A stretch of DNA of 37,987 nucleotides, taken from NCBI GenBank assembly GCA_001828935.1, contig MHZX01000136.1, forward strand, positions 1 through 37,987, in the 5' to 3' direction. The translations under genes and the position numbers were made by a program. Shown here piece after piece: positions 8,821 to 17,576 of the stretch (the stretch's first letter is position 1; every line of letters begins with the position of its first letter). The stretch is from Rhodocyclales bacterium RIFCSPLOWO2_02_FULL_63_24. Lineage in GTDB: Bacteria > Pseudomonadota > Gammaproteobacteria > Burkholderiales > Rhodocyclaceae. The notes beneath the pieces are model-generated. The model worked only from the letters and a program-made list of their open reading frames with translations, was not told the DNA's origin and searched no databases.

Positions 8821-9591
8821 TTATTTATCGGACAGGCCCTTGATGGTGATGAAGGTCTGCGAGTCGCCGCGCCGTACCAGTAACGTAATCGTGGCGCTCT
8901 TGTCGACGCCCTGCAGCAGATCGTTGAATTGCGCCAGAGACTTGACGTCGGTCTGGTTGCCCTTGACGATCACCGACAGGATGATGTCGCCGGATCGCAG
9001 GTCGGTACGCGTGCCGCCGTTCCTGACTTCCTCGACGATCAACCCGTGCAGGATGCCCAGTGCGCGCTTCTGTTCCGCGGTTGGCACGGCCAGCACCAGT
9101 CCGAGCCGGTTGGTCGCCGCCGGCTCGCCGGATTTGCCGCCGCGACTTGCGCTGCGCGTGGCGCCTTCGTCGTCGGGAATCTCGCCGACGGTGGCATGGA
9201 CCTCGCGACTCGCCCCTTTGCGCCAAAGCTGAATCACCACCTTGCTGCCCGGCTTGGTGGAGCCCACTATACGCGGCAGGTCGCTGGACTCCGCCACCGC
9301 CTTGCCGTCGAACTTGAGAATGATGTCGCCGACGACGATCCCGGCCTTGTCGGCCGCCGCACCCTTCTCCACCGAGGCCACCAATGCGCCCTGCGGCTTG
9401 CCGAGATTGAACGAATCAGCCAGTTCCTTGCTCACCTCCTGAATGCCGATGCCAAGCCGGCCGCGGCTGACCTTGCCCTTGGCTTTCAACTGACCCTGCA
9501 CTTCCATCGCCAGGTCGATCGGAATCGCGAACGACACGCCGATGGAACCACCCGAGCGTGAATAGATTTGCGAATTGATGCCGACCACTTC
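8821..9591 (-). pseudogene. 3' fragment of degQ/mucD-type serine protease (two PDZ domains)
   Basis: The C-terminal half of a Do-like periplasmic protease cut by the insertion sequence. It starts in the last strands of the trypsin-like domain (VVGINSQIYSRSGG, SIGVSFAIPIDLAM) and contains PDZ1 (about GRLGIGIQEVSKELADSFNL to VATVGEIP) and PDZ2 (LGLVLAVPTAEQKRALGI to the end, GLSDK). The catalytic Ser, His and Asp are all in the other fragment (10875-11550). A GTG at 9588 or internal starts could in principle give a PDZ-only peptide, but it would lack a signal peptide and would not reach the periplasm. Joining the two fragments through one copy of the 10-bp duplication restores GEVVGINSQ without a frameshift, so the insertion is the only visible lesion. 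Confidence 0.92.
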
Positions 9592-9608
9592 CAGGGCCTC
9601 CGCACTCG
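9582..9608. repeat. IS left end: target duplication and inverted repeat
   Basis: CGACCACTTC at 9582-9591 is the target duplication; it recurs at 10875-10884. The element's terminal repeat CAGGGCCTCCGCACTCG follows at 9592-9608 and matches the reverse complement of the right end at 16 of 17 positions. Confidence 0.9.
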
Positions 9609-10874
9609 CCCATCATAACGGCGTAAGACCGAGCATGTTCATCCGCACGTCGTCATCCCAAGCAGCGCCCTTGCGCTTCAAGCGCAAGCTGGCCTTGGTC
9701 TTGTCGGTAGTATCAAGACGAATCAGGTTGAGCACGATCTTCTTCAGGAGCGACAGATTTTGCGGAGCGTTGTCCTTGCGTACGGTACTACCGTCCTCGC
9801 CAAAGCTGACATCGAGGACCCAGTGAAGCCGATTCTCGATTCCCCAATGAGCACGGGCCGCTGCCGCAAGATCTTCGGCGCTCAGCACGCGGGAACTAAT
9901 GTAATAGCGCCGCTCCATGTCCGACTCTCTGTCGCCGACCTTGCGGATGGAATCGATGCGGCCGATCGTTTTGCACTTGGGCCAGTCGGCCAGGTCGACG
10001 ATTCCCTTGGCTGGCAGCACCGAGGCGATCTGACCGACGAGTCGACCATGGGACTTTTCAACTTGGCTTTGCCGGTCGACGCCCTCGACTTCATGTTGAT
10101 CGATGAAGATGGTCTCAATCGCCTCCAGCAGCGTCGGTTGATTGCCCTTGACCATCAACAGGTAATCGCCACCTTTGCCCGTGATCTGACGGGCGATGCT
10201 CTTCTGGCAGCCCATGGCGTCGATGCTGACGAGGAAACCCTTGAGGTAGAGTGCGTCGAGCAGTTCCGGGATAGCGGTGATCTCGTTGCTCTTGCTGGCG
10301 ACCTTTTCCTGGCCGAGAACGACGCCCAGTTCCGTGGCGAAGGCGCTGACCATGTGAATGGCGGTCTCACCGCCGGTGCCCGATCCGCGCACCGTCTTGC
10401 CGTCGACTGCAATGGTGCCGCTCAGGGCGCCGACGACACTCCCTACCCAGCGGCGGAACACGGTCTCGAATTGCCTTGGATCGAGAACCCGGAAGATGCG
10501 CAGAAAGGTCTCCTCCGAGGGAACACCGTTCTTCAGCACCAGGAACCGGCGCAGCCACGCTTCCTTTTTCCGAGCCCAATAAGCGATGTCTTCGACCGTA
10601 TCCGTATCCGAGAGCATGGCCGCGATGGATATCACGAGAATCTCCCGAAAGTCATGCAACGTCCCGTTGCTGGGTTTGCGCGGATCGTCGATTTCGCTCA
10701 GACAGCCCATCAGGCATACGCCGTTCGTCGCAGTCATTTCTGTCGCTCAAAAGACGAGAGTAGACGCGATTTTGCAAGGGTTTACAAGATGGATGCATAA
10801 GCTGGTGAATGTAAACGATTATTCAAGTCGTGTCATGTCAAATGCAATTATGCGTGCCGAGTGCGGAAGCCCTG
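9592..10874 (-). mobile_element. Complete ISAs1-family insertion sequence
   Basis: A 1283-bp element bounded by near-perfect 17-bp inverted repeats (9592-9608 and 10858-10874; the right end reads CAGGGCTTCCGCACTCG on the minus strand) and flanked by a 10-bp direct repeat CGACCACTTC. Length, terminal sequence and duplication size fit the ISAs1 family. It carries one intact transposase gene in the same orientation as the interrupted protease gene. The ends and the duplication are intact, so the insertion looks recent and the element may still be mobile. Confidence 0.92.
9613..10737 (-). CDS. ISAs1-family transposase
   Basis: A 374-residue DDE transposase. The N-terminal DUF4338/H-repeat-like portion (CLSEIDDPRKPSNGTLHDFREILVISIAAML style) is followed by AVDGKTVRGSG with the first catalytic aspartate, SIDAMGCQKSIARQITGKGGDYLLMVKGNQ around the second, and the C-terminal ARAHWGIENRLHWVLDVSFGEDGSTVRKDNAPQNLSLLKKI block with the catalytic glutamate. 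All three blocks are uninterrupted, so the enzyme is probably functional. The ATG at 10737 lies 121 bases inside the right inverted repeat, and the stop lies 21 bases before the left end, typical of a one-gene IS. Confidence 0.95.
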   Translation of the reverse strand: MTATNGVCLMGCLSEIDDPRKPSNGTLHDFREILVISIAAMLSDTDTVEDIAYWARKKEAWLRRFLVLKNGVPSEETFLRIFRVLDPRQFETVFRRWVGSVVGALSGTIAVDGKTVRGSGTGGETAIHMVSAFATELGVVLGQEKVASKSNEITAIPELLDALYLKGFLVSIDAMGCQKSIARQITGKGGDYLLMVKGNQPTLLEAIETIFIDQHEVEGVDRQSQVEKSHGRLVGQIASVLPAKGIVDLADWPKCKTIGRIDSIRKVGDRESDMERRYYISSRVLSAEDLAAAARAHWGIENRLHWVLDVSFGEDGSTVRKDNAPQNLSLLKKIVLNLIRLDTTDKTKASLRLKRKGAAWDDDVRMNMLGLTPL

Positions 10875-10884
10875 CGACCACTTC
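10858..10884. repeat. IS right end: inverted repeat and target duplication
   Basis: The right terminal repeat is at 10858-10874 and the second copy of the target duplication CGACCACTTC at 10875-10884. The sequence past 10884 continues the protease reading frame (encoding ..GPLFNMKG). Confidence 0.9.
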
Positions 10885-11550
10885 GCCTTTCATGTTGAAC
10901 AGCGGTCCGCCTGAGTTGCCGGGATTGATCGCGACGTCGGTCTGGATGAAAGGCACGTAATTTTCGTGCGCCAGCGACCGCCCTTTGGCGCTGACTATGC
11001 CGGCGGTCACCGTATTGTCGAAACCGAACGGCGAGCCTATGGCGACCACCCATTCACCGACCTTGAGCTTGACCGAGTCGCCCAACTTGGCCACCTGCAA
11101 ATTGCTGGCTTCGATCTTGATCAGCGCTACATCGGTGCGCTTGTCGGCACCCAGCACCTTGGCCTTGAACTCCCGCTTGTCGGTGAGCTTGACCAGCACT
11201 TCGTCGGCACCGTCGACTACATGCGCGTTGGTCAGGATGTGGCCGTCGGCGCTGACGATAAAGCCGGACCCCAGCGAGCGGCTCTTGAATTCCTGCGGTA
11301 CGCCGGGGAAATTCGGTATCTGGCCGGGGAAGAAGCGACGCAGCAGTTCCTGCGTTGCATCATCCCCGTCGAACGGGAACTGGTGGCCACCACGCCGTCC
11401 CTTGATCACCTGCGTGGTACTGATATTGACGACCGTCGCGCCTTGCTTTTCGACCAGTTCGGTAAAGTCGGGCAGATCGCGCGCTTGGGCCTGCTGCAAC
11501 AGGGATAGGGAGGAAAAAGCCAATGCCAGAGAGATGATGAGTTTCTTCAT
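10875..11550 (-). pseudogene. 5' fragment of degQ/mucD-type serine protease (catalytic domain)
   Basis: The N-terminal half of a Do-like periplasmic protease and chaperone. A Sec signal peptide is visible ([18 protein letters not shown], cleavage after AQA), with AAGGA before the ATG at 11550. The trypsin-like domain keeps its triad: [10 protein letters not shown] (His), [11 protein letters not shown] (Asp) and [11 protein letters not shown] (Ser). Translation then runs into the insertion sequence and stops at 10819 after 243 residues, adding a foreign tail [18 protein letters not shown]. The last strands of the protease fold and both PDZ domains are missing, so activity and substrate selection are probably lost. 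The start overlaps the rseC stop (ATGA), placing it at the end of the rpoE-rse operon, where MucD-type proteases restrain the sigma-E response. Confidence 0.92.
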
Positions 11551-11993
11551 GATTTTTCCTTGAAACAAATTTCCTTGGTTTGAACTTGCAACGAAAACAA
11601 TCGACCGTCGTGCCGCGCACGAATCTCCTTAAGCCGCAGCAGGGCCAGCCCGCAACCGAGACCGGTCAGCATTCCGATCGCCGCCCACGTGTCGTCGCCC
11701 AGGGACTGGCCGACGACTGCGCCGCCAATCGCCAACAGCACAGGCAGCACATACGAGGCGAACGAGGCACGCCAGAGCGTGCCATCCGCCACGTCGAGGC
11801 TGACGTGGTCACCCACGCGAGCACCGATCCGGTTCGCCACGCGGTACCGACGAGGCCCCGCGCTGATGCCGAGCAGGCCTTCCTGACAAGCATCGCCGCT
11901 CGGACAACTGCCACAGGCAGGCGCGCGGCCCGGCACTTCGACCCAAACCTCGCCGCCCGATACTTCGACCACCACCGCATCGCGCTGGCTCAT
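11547..11993 (-). CDS. rseC: SoxR-reducing system / sigma-E regulator RseC (MucC)
   Basis: A 148-residue inner-membrane protein. The N-terminal soluble part carries the cysteine motif [10 protein letters not shown] (Cys27, Cys30, Cys36) and is followed by two membrane helices (about 75-96 and 102-119) and a short cytoplasmic tail. This is the RseC/MucC pattern; family members modulate sigma-E activity and in E. coli take part in reducing the SoxR iron-sulfur cluster with the Rsx complex. No rsx genes are in the window. It overlaps rseB upstream (start 11993, rseB stop 11990) and the protease gene downstream by four bases each, so it is part of the rpoE operon. Confidence 0.9.
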   Translation of the reverse strand: MSQRDAVVVEVSGGEVWVEVPGRAPACGSCPSGDACQEGLLGISAGPRRYRVANRIGARVGDHVSLDVADGTLWRASFASYVLPVLLAIGGAVVGQSLGDDTWAAIGMLTGLGCGLALLRLKEIRARHDGRLFSLQVQTKEICFKEKS

Positions 11994-12967
11994 TTGCGCT
12001 TCCGTTCGATGCCATCGCCGAGACGCCTGACGGCAAGCGCCGGCACCTCGCCCATGACCACCACGCGATGGTCGCCCAATTGACGTCGGTATACATTGAC
12101 CGGACCTACCGAGGACACGCTCTCCGCTGCCGCGCCCGTACCGCCAGGTTCGATGAACACTGAGATCGATGCCAGCCCATCGGAAAACACCACATGCATG
12201 CTCTCGGGATTCTCCGGGGCGGACTGTCGCTTCATGGCTACCACTTTACGAAAGCCGGGCAGCGTGGTGCGGAAACTCCAGCCCATGTCGTCCGTCCGCA
12301 TCTCGGTGGCCCTTACCTGCTGCACCCGTACATGTTCGCTATCGAAGCGTGGTTTCAGTGCCTCGTGTTCGAGTTGGCCGCCAATCTTGACCTGCGTAAA
12401 CGCGAAGGATTCCAGCGTCTCGCCGCGTTCGCCGATCAAGGTCGCCTTCAGCAACAAGCCGCTGGCATCATCCATCCAGAATTCATGGCCGTAGCGCAGA
12501 TCGTCGCGCGGCTCCAACAGCACGGCGCGGCTCTTGACGCCGGCCACCCGACCCAGCCCGCCGCCGCGAATAGCATAGTGCTCCGGTAGGCCACCCAGGC
12601 CGGCGGGGAGCAAAACAGGGAATCCACGCCCGCTTGAACGGTTCTCGATGATGACCAGTTTTTCTTCCGGGAAGAAACATTTGACCTCGCTGCCGGCGCG
12701 CAACACCTCGCGCGGACTGCCCTCGAGCGCCTCGATGCGCTCGACCTCCTGTCCGTCTTTCAGCGAGTGCGCGATACGCGACGTATCGACCTTGCTCCCG
12801 CTGCGATAGACGAAAGTTCCGCTGTAGGTCAGCTGCCGCGAGCCTTGGGCAATCCGTTGCAGCAAAGCCAGACCGTCCTCGGCCAATGCCAGGGTGGGTA
12901 CCAGACCCGCTGCCAGCCCGCCGGCGATCACCATCAAACCCAGACGCAAGGGGCGCAGCACAGCCAT
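11990..12967 (-). CDS. rseB: Periplasmic sigma-E regulator RseB (MucB)
   Basis: A 325-residue periplasmic protein with a signal peptide (cleavage probably after LALA, residue 29). RseB/MucB has two lipoprotein-like beta domains, binds the periplasmic part of the anti-sigma factor RseA and shields it from proteolysis until lipid or LPS signals release it. Conserved features include LLQRIAQGSRQLTYSGTFVY, the HSLKDGQEVERIEALEG segment, the YGHEFWMDDASGLLLK strand pair and the closing YRRQLGDHRVVVMGEVP. The start ATG at 12967 overlaps the rseA TGA by one base; a TTG one codon upstream is less likely. Its stop overlaps rseC. Confidence 0.94.
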   Translation of the reverse strand: MAVLRPLRLGLMVIAGGLAAGLVPTLALAEDGLALLQRIAQGSRQLTYSGTFVYRSGSKVDTSRIAHSLKDGQEVERIEALEGSPREVLRAGSEVKCFFPEEKLVIIENRSSGRGFPVLLPAGLGGLPEHYAIRGGGLGRVAGVKSRAVLLEPRDDLRYGHEFWMDDASGLLLKATLIGERGETLESFAFTQVKIGGQLEHEALKPRFDSEHVRVQQVRATEMRTDDMGWSFRTTLPGFRKVVAMKRQSAPENPESMHVVFSDGLASISVFIEPGGTGAAAESVSSVGPVNVYRRQLGDHRVVVMGEVPALAVRRLGDGIERKRK

Positions 12968-13467
12968 CAACGCCCCTCGCCGGATGCCGCAACAGTGCGG
13001 ATGTTGCGCGCACCACCGACCATCGGACCGCCCTGCGAATAGGCCTGATGAGCCACCAGATATTCCTGCAAGCGCGGCGTCGTCGATTGCGCAACATTAG
13101 CTTGCGGCTTGAGGCGAGCCAGTTCGGTAGCCGCAGCAGGCGCCCCTTCCCCGGCCGGTGCCAGCGCCAGCCAGGCGACCAAGGCAACGCCGGCAGCCGA
13201 CGCCGCCAACGCCAAGGCCGGCCGCTGCCACTCCATCGCGCGTCGTCGCGCCGGAGCCAATACCGTGGGTTCCTGATCGAGGGCCGACATCACGCGTGCG
13301 GCGACGTCAGTCTCCAGCCTCCGCTGGCCGCGCAAGACAGCGCCGATCAACTGGCAATCGCACCATTCGCGACGCAACTCCGCGCTGCGATGCAGAGCAT
13401 CGAGTGCCTCCGCCGTCTCGTGACCTTCGAGCTCACCGTCCATCAGTGCCGAAATCCGTGTCTTCAT
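12967..13467 (-). CDS. rseA: Anti-sigma-E factor RseA (MucA)
   Basis: A 166-residue anti-sigma factor. The N-terminal cytoplasmic domain (MKTRISALMDGELEGHE, then LRREWCDCQLIGAVLRG) is the RseA sigma-binding fold and carries two close cysteines (Cys36, Cys38). One membrane helix lies at about 84-103, and the rest is periplasmic and short. It holds sigma-E at the membrane; envelope stress triggers stepwise cleavage and release. The ATG at 13467 is chosen from the conserved N-terminus; the frame extends ten codons upstream into rpoE. It follows rpoE by 4 bases and overlaps rseB. Confidence 0.93.
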   Translation of the reverse strand: MKTRISALMDGELEGHETAEALDALHRSAELRREWCDCQLIGAVLRGQRRLETDVAARVMSALDQEPTVLAPARRRAMEWQRPALALAASAAGVALVAWLALAPAGEGAPAAATELARLKPQANVAQSTTPRLQEYLVAHQAYSQGGPMVGGARNIRTVAASGEGR

Positions 13468-13471
13468 GTGT

Positions 13472-14071
13472 TCACCATCGTTTATCCGGGGCCGCATCCA
13501 GCAGCGGCCTCAATTTCGCTGAAATCGCGTCGCGTGCGCGGAAAATTCTCGAACGTACCGTTCCAATCGGGCAATCCATCACTTGCGCAATTTCCTCATA
13601 CGACAAGCCCTCGATTTCACGTAGCGTAATCGCGGTGCGCAACTCCTCCGGCAGCGCTTCCATTGCCGCGTTCACCGTCTGGCCGATCTGCTTCGTCATC
13701 AACAATCGTTCAGGGGTATCCGTGTCGCGCAGCAGTTCAGCCTCGTCATAGCCTTCCGCCTCCTCGTTATCCACCCCGGTGGTCGCCGAAGCACGCCGGC
13801 CATGAGACATCAGCCAGTTTTTTGCGGTGTTGACGCCGATCCGGTACAGCCAGGTATAGAAGGCACTGTCGTTGCGAAATCCCGGCAAGGCACGGTAAGC
13901 TCGAATAAAACTGTCCTGAACAATATCCTCCACCTCGGCCGAGTCGCGCACCATGCGCGAAATCAGACGCGCGAGCTTGCGCTGGTACTTGGCAACCAGC
14001 AGACCGAAAGCCTGCTTGTCGCCCGCCTGCACCCGCTCGACCAGGATCCGGTCTGCTTCGCGATCTCCCAT
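13472..14071 (-). CDS. rpoE: RNA polymerase sigma factor RpoE (sigma-E)
   Basis: A 199-residue group 4 (ECF) sigma factor. Region 2 is visible as FGLLVAKYQRKLARLISRMVRDSAEVEDIVQDSFIRAYRAL style sequence, followed by FYTWLYRIGVNTAKNWL. Region 4 is ALPEELRTAITLREIEGLSYEEIAQVMDCPIGTVRSRIFRARDAI. It matches the AlgU/RpoE branch that directs envelope-stress genes. It heads the rseA-rseB-rseC-protease operon and is divergent from nadB, as in many proteobacteria. A sigma-E-like promoter lies about 140 bases upstream, suggesting autoregulation. Confidence 0.97.
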   Translation of the reverse strand: MGDREADRILVERVQAGDKQAFGLLVAKYQRKLARLISRMVRDSAEVEDIVQDSFIRAYRALPGFRNDSAFYTWLYRIGVNTAKNWLMSHGRRASATTGVDNEEAEGYDEAELLRDTDTPERLLMTKQIGQTVNAAMEALPEELRTAITLREIEGLSYEEIAQVMDCPIGTVRSRIFRARDAISAKLRPLLDAAPDKRW

Positions 14072-14209
14072 GGGCCTTGTTGTCTATTCTCGCCAGATGA
14101 AAAAAATGCACGGCCAACCATTGACCGCAAGCGAGTATAACAAGCCACTCCGCCCACATTCCTCACTGTTCCGACCGGCCCAACGTCCAATACGCAGCCG
14201 TTGCCGACA

Positions 14210-14236
14210 GTGACCGGAGCCTATACAAATAGTTCC
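14210..14236 (-). promoter_or_regulatory. Possible sigma-E-type promoter for the rpoE operon
   Basis: The minus strand reads GGAACTA at 14236-14230, a 15-base spacer, then TCACT at 14214-14210, close to the sigma-E pattern of a GGAACTT -35 box and a TCNAA-like -10 box. It would give a leader of about 135 bases before rpoE. The -10 match is weak, and the site also lies just upstream of nadB on the other strand. Confidence 0.3.
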
Positions 14237-14266
14237 ACACTCCGAGCAGTGATATAGTCCCGCCCC

Positions 14267-15859
14267 ATGAATCCGGCCGCCATTCAGCATTTCGACGTCC
14301 TCATCATCGGCAGCGGCCTTGCAGGCCAATCGCTGGCCCTGAGACTTGCGGATACCCGCCGTGTGGCGTTGGTCACCAAGAAGACCCTGGAGGATTCCGC
14401 CTCCGCTTGGGCGCAAGGCGGTATCGCCGCAGTGCTCGACCCCGCCGACAGCATTGAGGCCCATGTCAATGACACGTTTACCGCAGGGGCCGGCTTGTGC
14501 GATCCCACAGCGACCCGCTTTGTCGTCGAACACGGCCGCGAGGCCATCGAGTGGCTGATTGCGCGCGGGGTTCCGTTTACCCCCGACGACTCCCCGCTGG
14601 GTTTCCATCTGACGCGCGAAGGCGGCCACGGTCAGCGCCGCATCATCCATGCTGCCGATGCAACGGGTACCGCCGTACAACAGACCTTGACCGAGCAGGT
14701 CAAGAACCATCCCAACATCACCATCCTGGAACGGCATATTGCAGTCGACCTGATCACCGCGGCCAAGCTCGGTCTGCCGCGCAATCGCTGCCTGGGCGCC
14801 TATGTACTGGATATCGCCCGCGACCGCGTGCTGACGCTGGGTGCCAGCCATACTGCATTGGCCACGGGGGGGGCCGGCAAGGTCTATCTCTACACCACCA
14901 ATCCCGACACCGCCACGGGTGACGGCGTAGCCATGGCCTGGCGTGCCGGTTGCCGGGTGGCGAACATGGAGTTCATCCAGTTTCATCCAACCTGCCTGTA
15001 TCACCCGCATGCCAAGTCTTTCCTGATTTCAGAGGCTCTGCGCGGCGAAGGCGGCCTGTTGCGCCTGCCGGACGGCACACGCTTCATGCCCGGACACGAC
15101 AGTCGTGCCGAACTGGCACCGCGCGACATCGTCGCCCGGGCGATCGACTTCGAGATGAAGCGTCATGGCCTCGACTGCGTCTTCCTCGACATGACGCACA
15201 AGTCGGCCGACTTCCTCCGCGATCATTTCCCGACCATTCTGGCGCGTTGCTTGCAGTTGGGCATCGATATCACCCGCGAGCCGATTCCGGTGGTGCCTGC
15301 CGCGCACTACACCTGCGGCGGCGTGGTGACCGACCTGGCGGCGCGCACCGACCTGAGCGGACTCTATGCGCTGGGCGAAACCAGTTTCACCGGGCTGCAC
15401 GGCGCCAATCGCCTGGCCTCGAATTCGCTGCTCGAATGCGTGGTTTTTTCTGCCTCTGCGGCTCAGGACATCCTCGCCGCGCCGGTGGAACCCCTGCCCC
15501 ATCTGCCGCAATGGGACGAAAGCCGGGTGCGGGATGCCGACGAAGAAATCGTCATTTCCCACAACTGGGCCGAACTGCGCCGCTTCATGTGGGACTATGT
15601 CGGCATCGTGCGCACCAACAAGCGGCTGGAGCGCGCACTGCATCGCATCCGCCTGCTGGAAAGGGAAATCGACGAGTACTACGCGAACTACCGCGTCGGC
15701 AACGACCTCATCGAATTGCGCAACCTGGTGCTGACGGCACACTTGATCGTGAAAAGCGCCCAGCGCCGTCACGAAAGCCGCGGCCTGCACTTCAGTCGCG
15801 ACTATCCCGACACCTTGCCACGCGCGCTGGAAACCGTACTGCACCCGCGCCAGACCTGA
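14267..15859 (+). CDS. nadB: L-aspartate oxidase NadB
   Basis: A 530-residue FAD enzyme that oxidises L-aspartate to iminoaspartate, the first step of de novo NAD synthesis (quinolinate synthase NadA follows, not in the window). Motifs: FAD-binding [18 protein letters not shown] (10-27), [13 protein letters not shown], the active-site [59 protein letters not shown] and [20 protein letters not shown]. Length is normal. It is read alone on the plus strand, divergent from rpoE, with its stop 12 bases from the convergent ygfX-like gene. A TATAGT at about 14250 could be a -10 box, but no clear -35 is seen. Confidence 0.97.
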   Translation: MNPAAIQHFDVLIIGSGLAGQSLALRLADTRRVALVTKKTLEDSASAWAQGGIAAVLDPADSIEAHVNDTFTAGAGLCDPTATRFVVEHGREAIEWLIARGVPFTPDDSPLGFHLTREGGHGQRRIIHAADATGTAVQQTLTEQVKNHPNITILERHIAVDLITAAKLGLPRNRCLGAYVLDIARDRVLTLGASHTALATGGAGKVYLYTTNPDTATGDGVAMAWRAGCRVANMEFIQFHPTCLYHPHAKSFLISEALRGEGGLLRLPDGTRFMPGHDSRAELAPRDIVARAIDFEMKRHGLDCVFLDMTHKSADFLRDHFPTILARCLQLGIDITREPIPVVPAAHYTCGGVVTDLAARTDLSGLYALGETSFTGLHGANRLASNSLLECVVFSASAAQDILAAPVEPLPHLPQWDESRVRDADEEIVISHNWAELRRFMWDYVGIVRTNKRLERALHRIRLLEREIDEYYANYRVGNDLIELRNLVLTAHLIVKSAQRRHESRGLHFSRDYPDTLPRALETVLHPRQT

Positions 15860-15871
15860 AGCCGCGATGCA

Positions 15872-16294
15872 TCAGGCCGGATGTGTCGCGTTCGAACGCC
15901 AGCGCAACCAGAGCCGCAACTGACGGAAATCGTCCGCAGCAAGACTGTCGGCCAGCACGGTCAGCGCTCGCCAGCGGCCTTGCTGGCGATACAGCAACAC
16001 CACCAGGAACGACAAGACAACCGAGTGCGGGTGCACGGCGGCCTCGCTCGCCGTTCCGTCAGCGCCGACTGTCTCCAGACGGCCGTCGCCGCGCAAGATC
16101 AAACTCGCGACCGGCTCCGTCCTGCGCGCAAGCGCCAGCGAAGCCCCGACCAGGATCAGCAGAACGGCCGCCAACCATGGCGGAATGGTGGCCGCCAGGA
16201 CGGCGCCCGCGGCCACGCCGTGAGCGATCGCCTGCACCAGCCGCAGACGCCGCGAGGGTTTGAGGAAAACAGACACGGAGGCGACCGGCTTCAT
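15872..16294 (-). CDS. YgfX-like membrane protein
   Basis: A 140-residue protein with two close N-terminal membrane helices (about 19-36 and 39-56) and a soluble C-terminal part with RGDGRLETVGADG, SVVLSFLVVLLYRQQGRWRALTVLADSLAADDFRQLRLWLRWR. The pattern (LRL at the membrane, DGR-L loop, 'ADS...FRQLRLWLRW' end) matches YgfX/CptA. In E. coli YgfX is encoded with SdhE and has been described as an inhibitor of cell-division and cytoskeletal proteins. There is no sdhE here; the gene starts 12 bases after fabF on the same strand and probably shares its transcript. The family call is by eye and the function in this organism is unknown. Confidence 0.65.
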   Translation of the reverse strand: MKPVASVSVFLKPSRRLRLVQAIAHGVAAGAVLAATIPPWLAAVLLILVGASLALARRTEPVASLILRGDGRLETVGADGTASEAAVHPHSVVLSFLVVLLYRQQGRWRALTVLADSLAADDFRQLRLWLRWRSNATHPA

Positions 16295-16306
16295 CGCCCC
16301 ACATGC

Positions 16307-17542
16307 CTATATGCGACGGAATACCAATGAACCGTTGGTGCCGCCAAAGCCGAAGTTGTTCTTCAGCGCCACGTCGATCTTCATGGACCGCGCGGTATTG
16401 GCGCAGTAATCCAGGTCGCACTCCGGATCCTGGTTGAAGATGTTGATGGTCGGTGGCGATATCTGGTGATGCACGGCGAGTACCGTGAACACGGACTCGA
16501 GGCCGCCAGCACCGCCCAGCAAATGGCCGGTCATCGACTTGGTCGAATTCACCACCAACTTCTTTGCCGCATCGGCGCCGAAAGCCAGCTTGATGGCTTC
16601 GGTCTCGTTCTTGTCACCCAGCGGCGTCGAAGTGCCGTGGGCATTTACATATTGCACCTGATCAGCATTGACGCCGGCATTCTTCAGCGCGTTCACCATG
16701 CTGCGCCGCGGCCCGTCGGTGTCCGGCGCCGTCATGTGGAAGGCGTCGCCACTCATGCCGAAACCGGACAGCTCGGCGTAGATTCTTGCGCCGCGCGCCC
16801 TGGCGTGCTCATATTCTTCCAGCACCATGACGCCGGAGCCTTCGCCGAGCACGAAGCCATCGCGATCCTTGTCCCAGGGACGACTCGCCGTCGCCGGATC
16901 GTCGTTGCGGGTAGACAGGGCCTTGGCCGAACCGAAGCCACCCACCGCCAACGGCGTGGTCGTGGCTTCGGCACCGCCGCAGACCATCACGTCGGCATCG
17001 CCATACTCGATCATCCGCGCACTGATGCCAATTGCATGGAGGCCCGTGGTACAGGCCGTCACCACCGCGATATTCGGCCCCTTCAGACCCAGCATGATCG
17101 AGAGGTTGCCCGAGATCATGTTGATGATGGTGCCGGGGATAAAGAAGGGCGAAATCTTGCGCGGACCACCGGCCACATAGTCGCTGTGCGTTTCCTCGAT
17201 CATCGGCAGGCCGCCGATGCCGGAACCGATGTTCACCCCTATCCTGTCGGCATTTTCGCCATTGACCACGATCCCTGAATCGCGGAAAGCCTGGATACCG
17301 GCCGCCATGCCGAAATGGATGAAAGTATCCATACGCCGGGCTTCCTTGGCGGACAGATAGGCGGCGACATCAAAGCCCTTGACCTCACCCGCGATGCGCG
17401 CCGGAAAGGCGGATGCATCGAAGCGGGTGATCGGCCCAATGCCGCTCTTGCCGGCAATCAGGTTGTCCCAGGCTTCGGGAACGCTATTGCCAACCGGCGA
17501 GACAAGGCCCAGACCGGTGACGACCACACGGCGTCGCGACAC
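16307..17542 (-). CDS. fabF: 3-oxoacyl-[acyl-carrier-protein] synthase II
   Basis: A 411-residue KAS II condensing enzyme that elongates acyl-ACP with malonyl-ACP in type II fatty-acid synthesis. The catalytic Cys164 lies in [10 protein letters not shown]; the two histidines are in [13 protein letters not shown] (His302) and [13 protein letters not shown] (His340, with Lys335); and [11 protein letters not shown] closes the fold. The GTG at 17542 is chosen because the conserved start ([17 protein letters not shown]) follows and a GGAG ribosome site lies a few bases upstream. It follows acpP by 34 bases, the conserved acpP-fabF order. Confidence 0.97.
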   Translation of the reverse strand: MSRRRVVVTGLGLVSPVGNSVPEAWDNLIAGKSGIGPITRFDASAFPARIAGEVKGFDVAAYLSAKEARRMDTFIHFGMAAGIQAFRDSGIVVNGENADRIGVNIGSGIGGLPMIEETHSDYVAGGPRKISPFFIPGTIINMISGNLSIMLGLKGPNIAVVTACTTGLHAIGISARMIEYGDADVMVCGGAEATTTPLAVGGFGSAKALSTRNDDPATASRPWDKDRDGFVLGEGSGVMVLEEYEHARARGARIYAELSGFGMSGDAFHMTAPDTDGPRRSMVNALKNAGVNADQVQYVNAHGTSTPLGDKNETEAIKLAFGADAAKKLVVNSTKSMTGHLLGGAGGLESVFTVLAVHHQISPPTINIFNQDPECDLDYCANTARSMKIDVALKNNFGFGGTNGSLVFRRI

Positions 17543-17576
17543 GATGAACTCCGAAAAAAATTGGAACCGCTACGAA

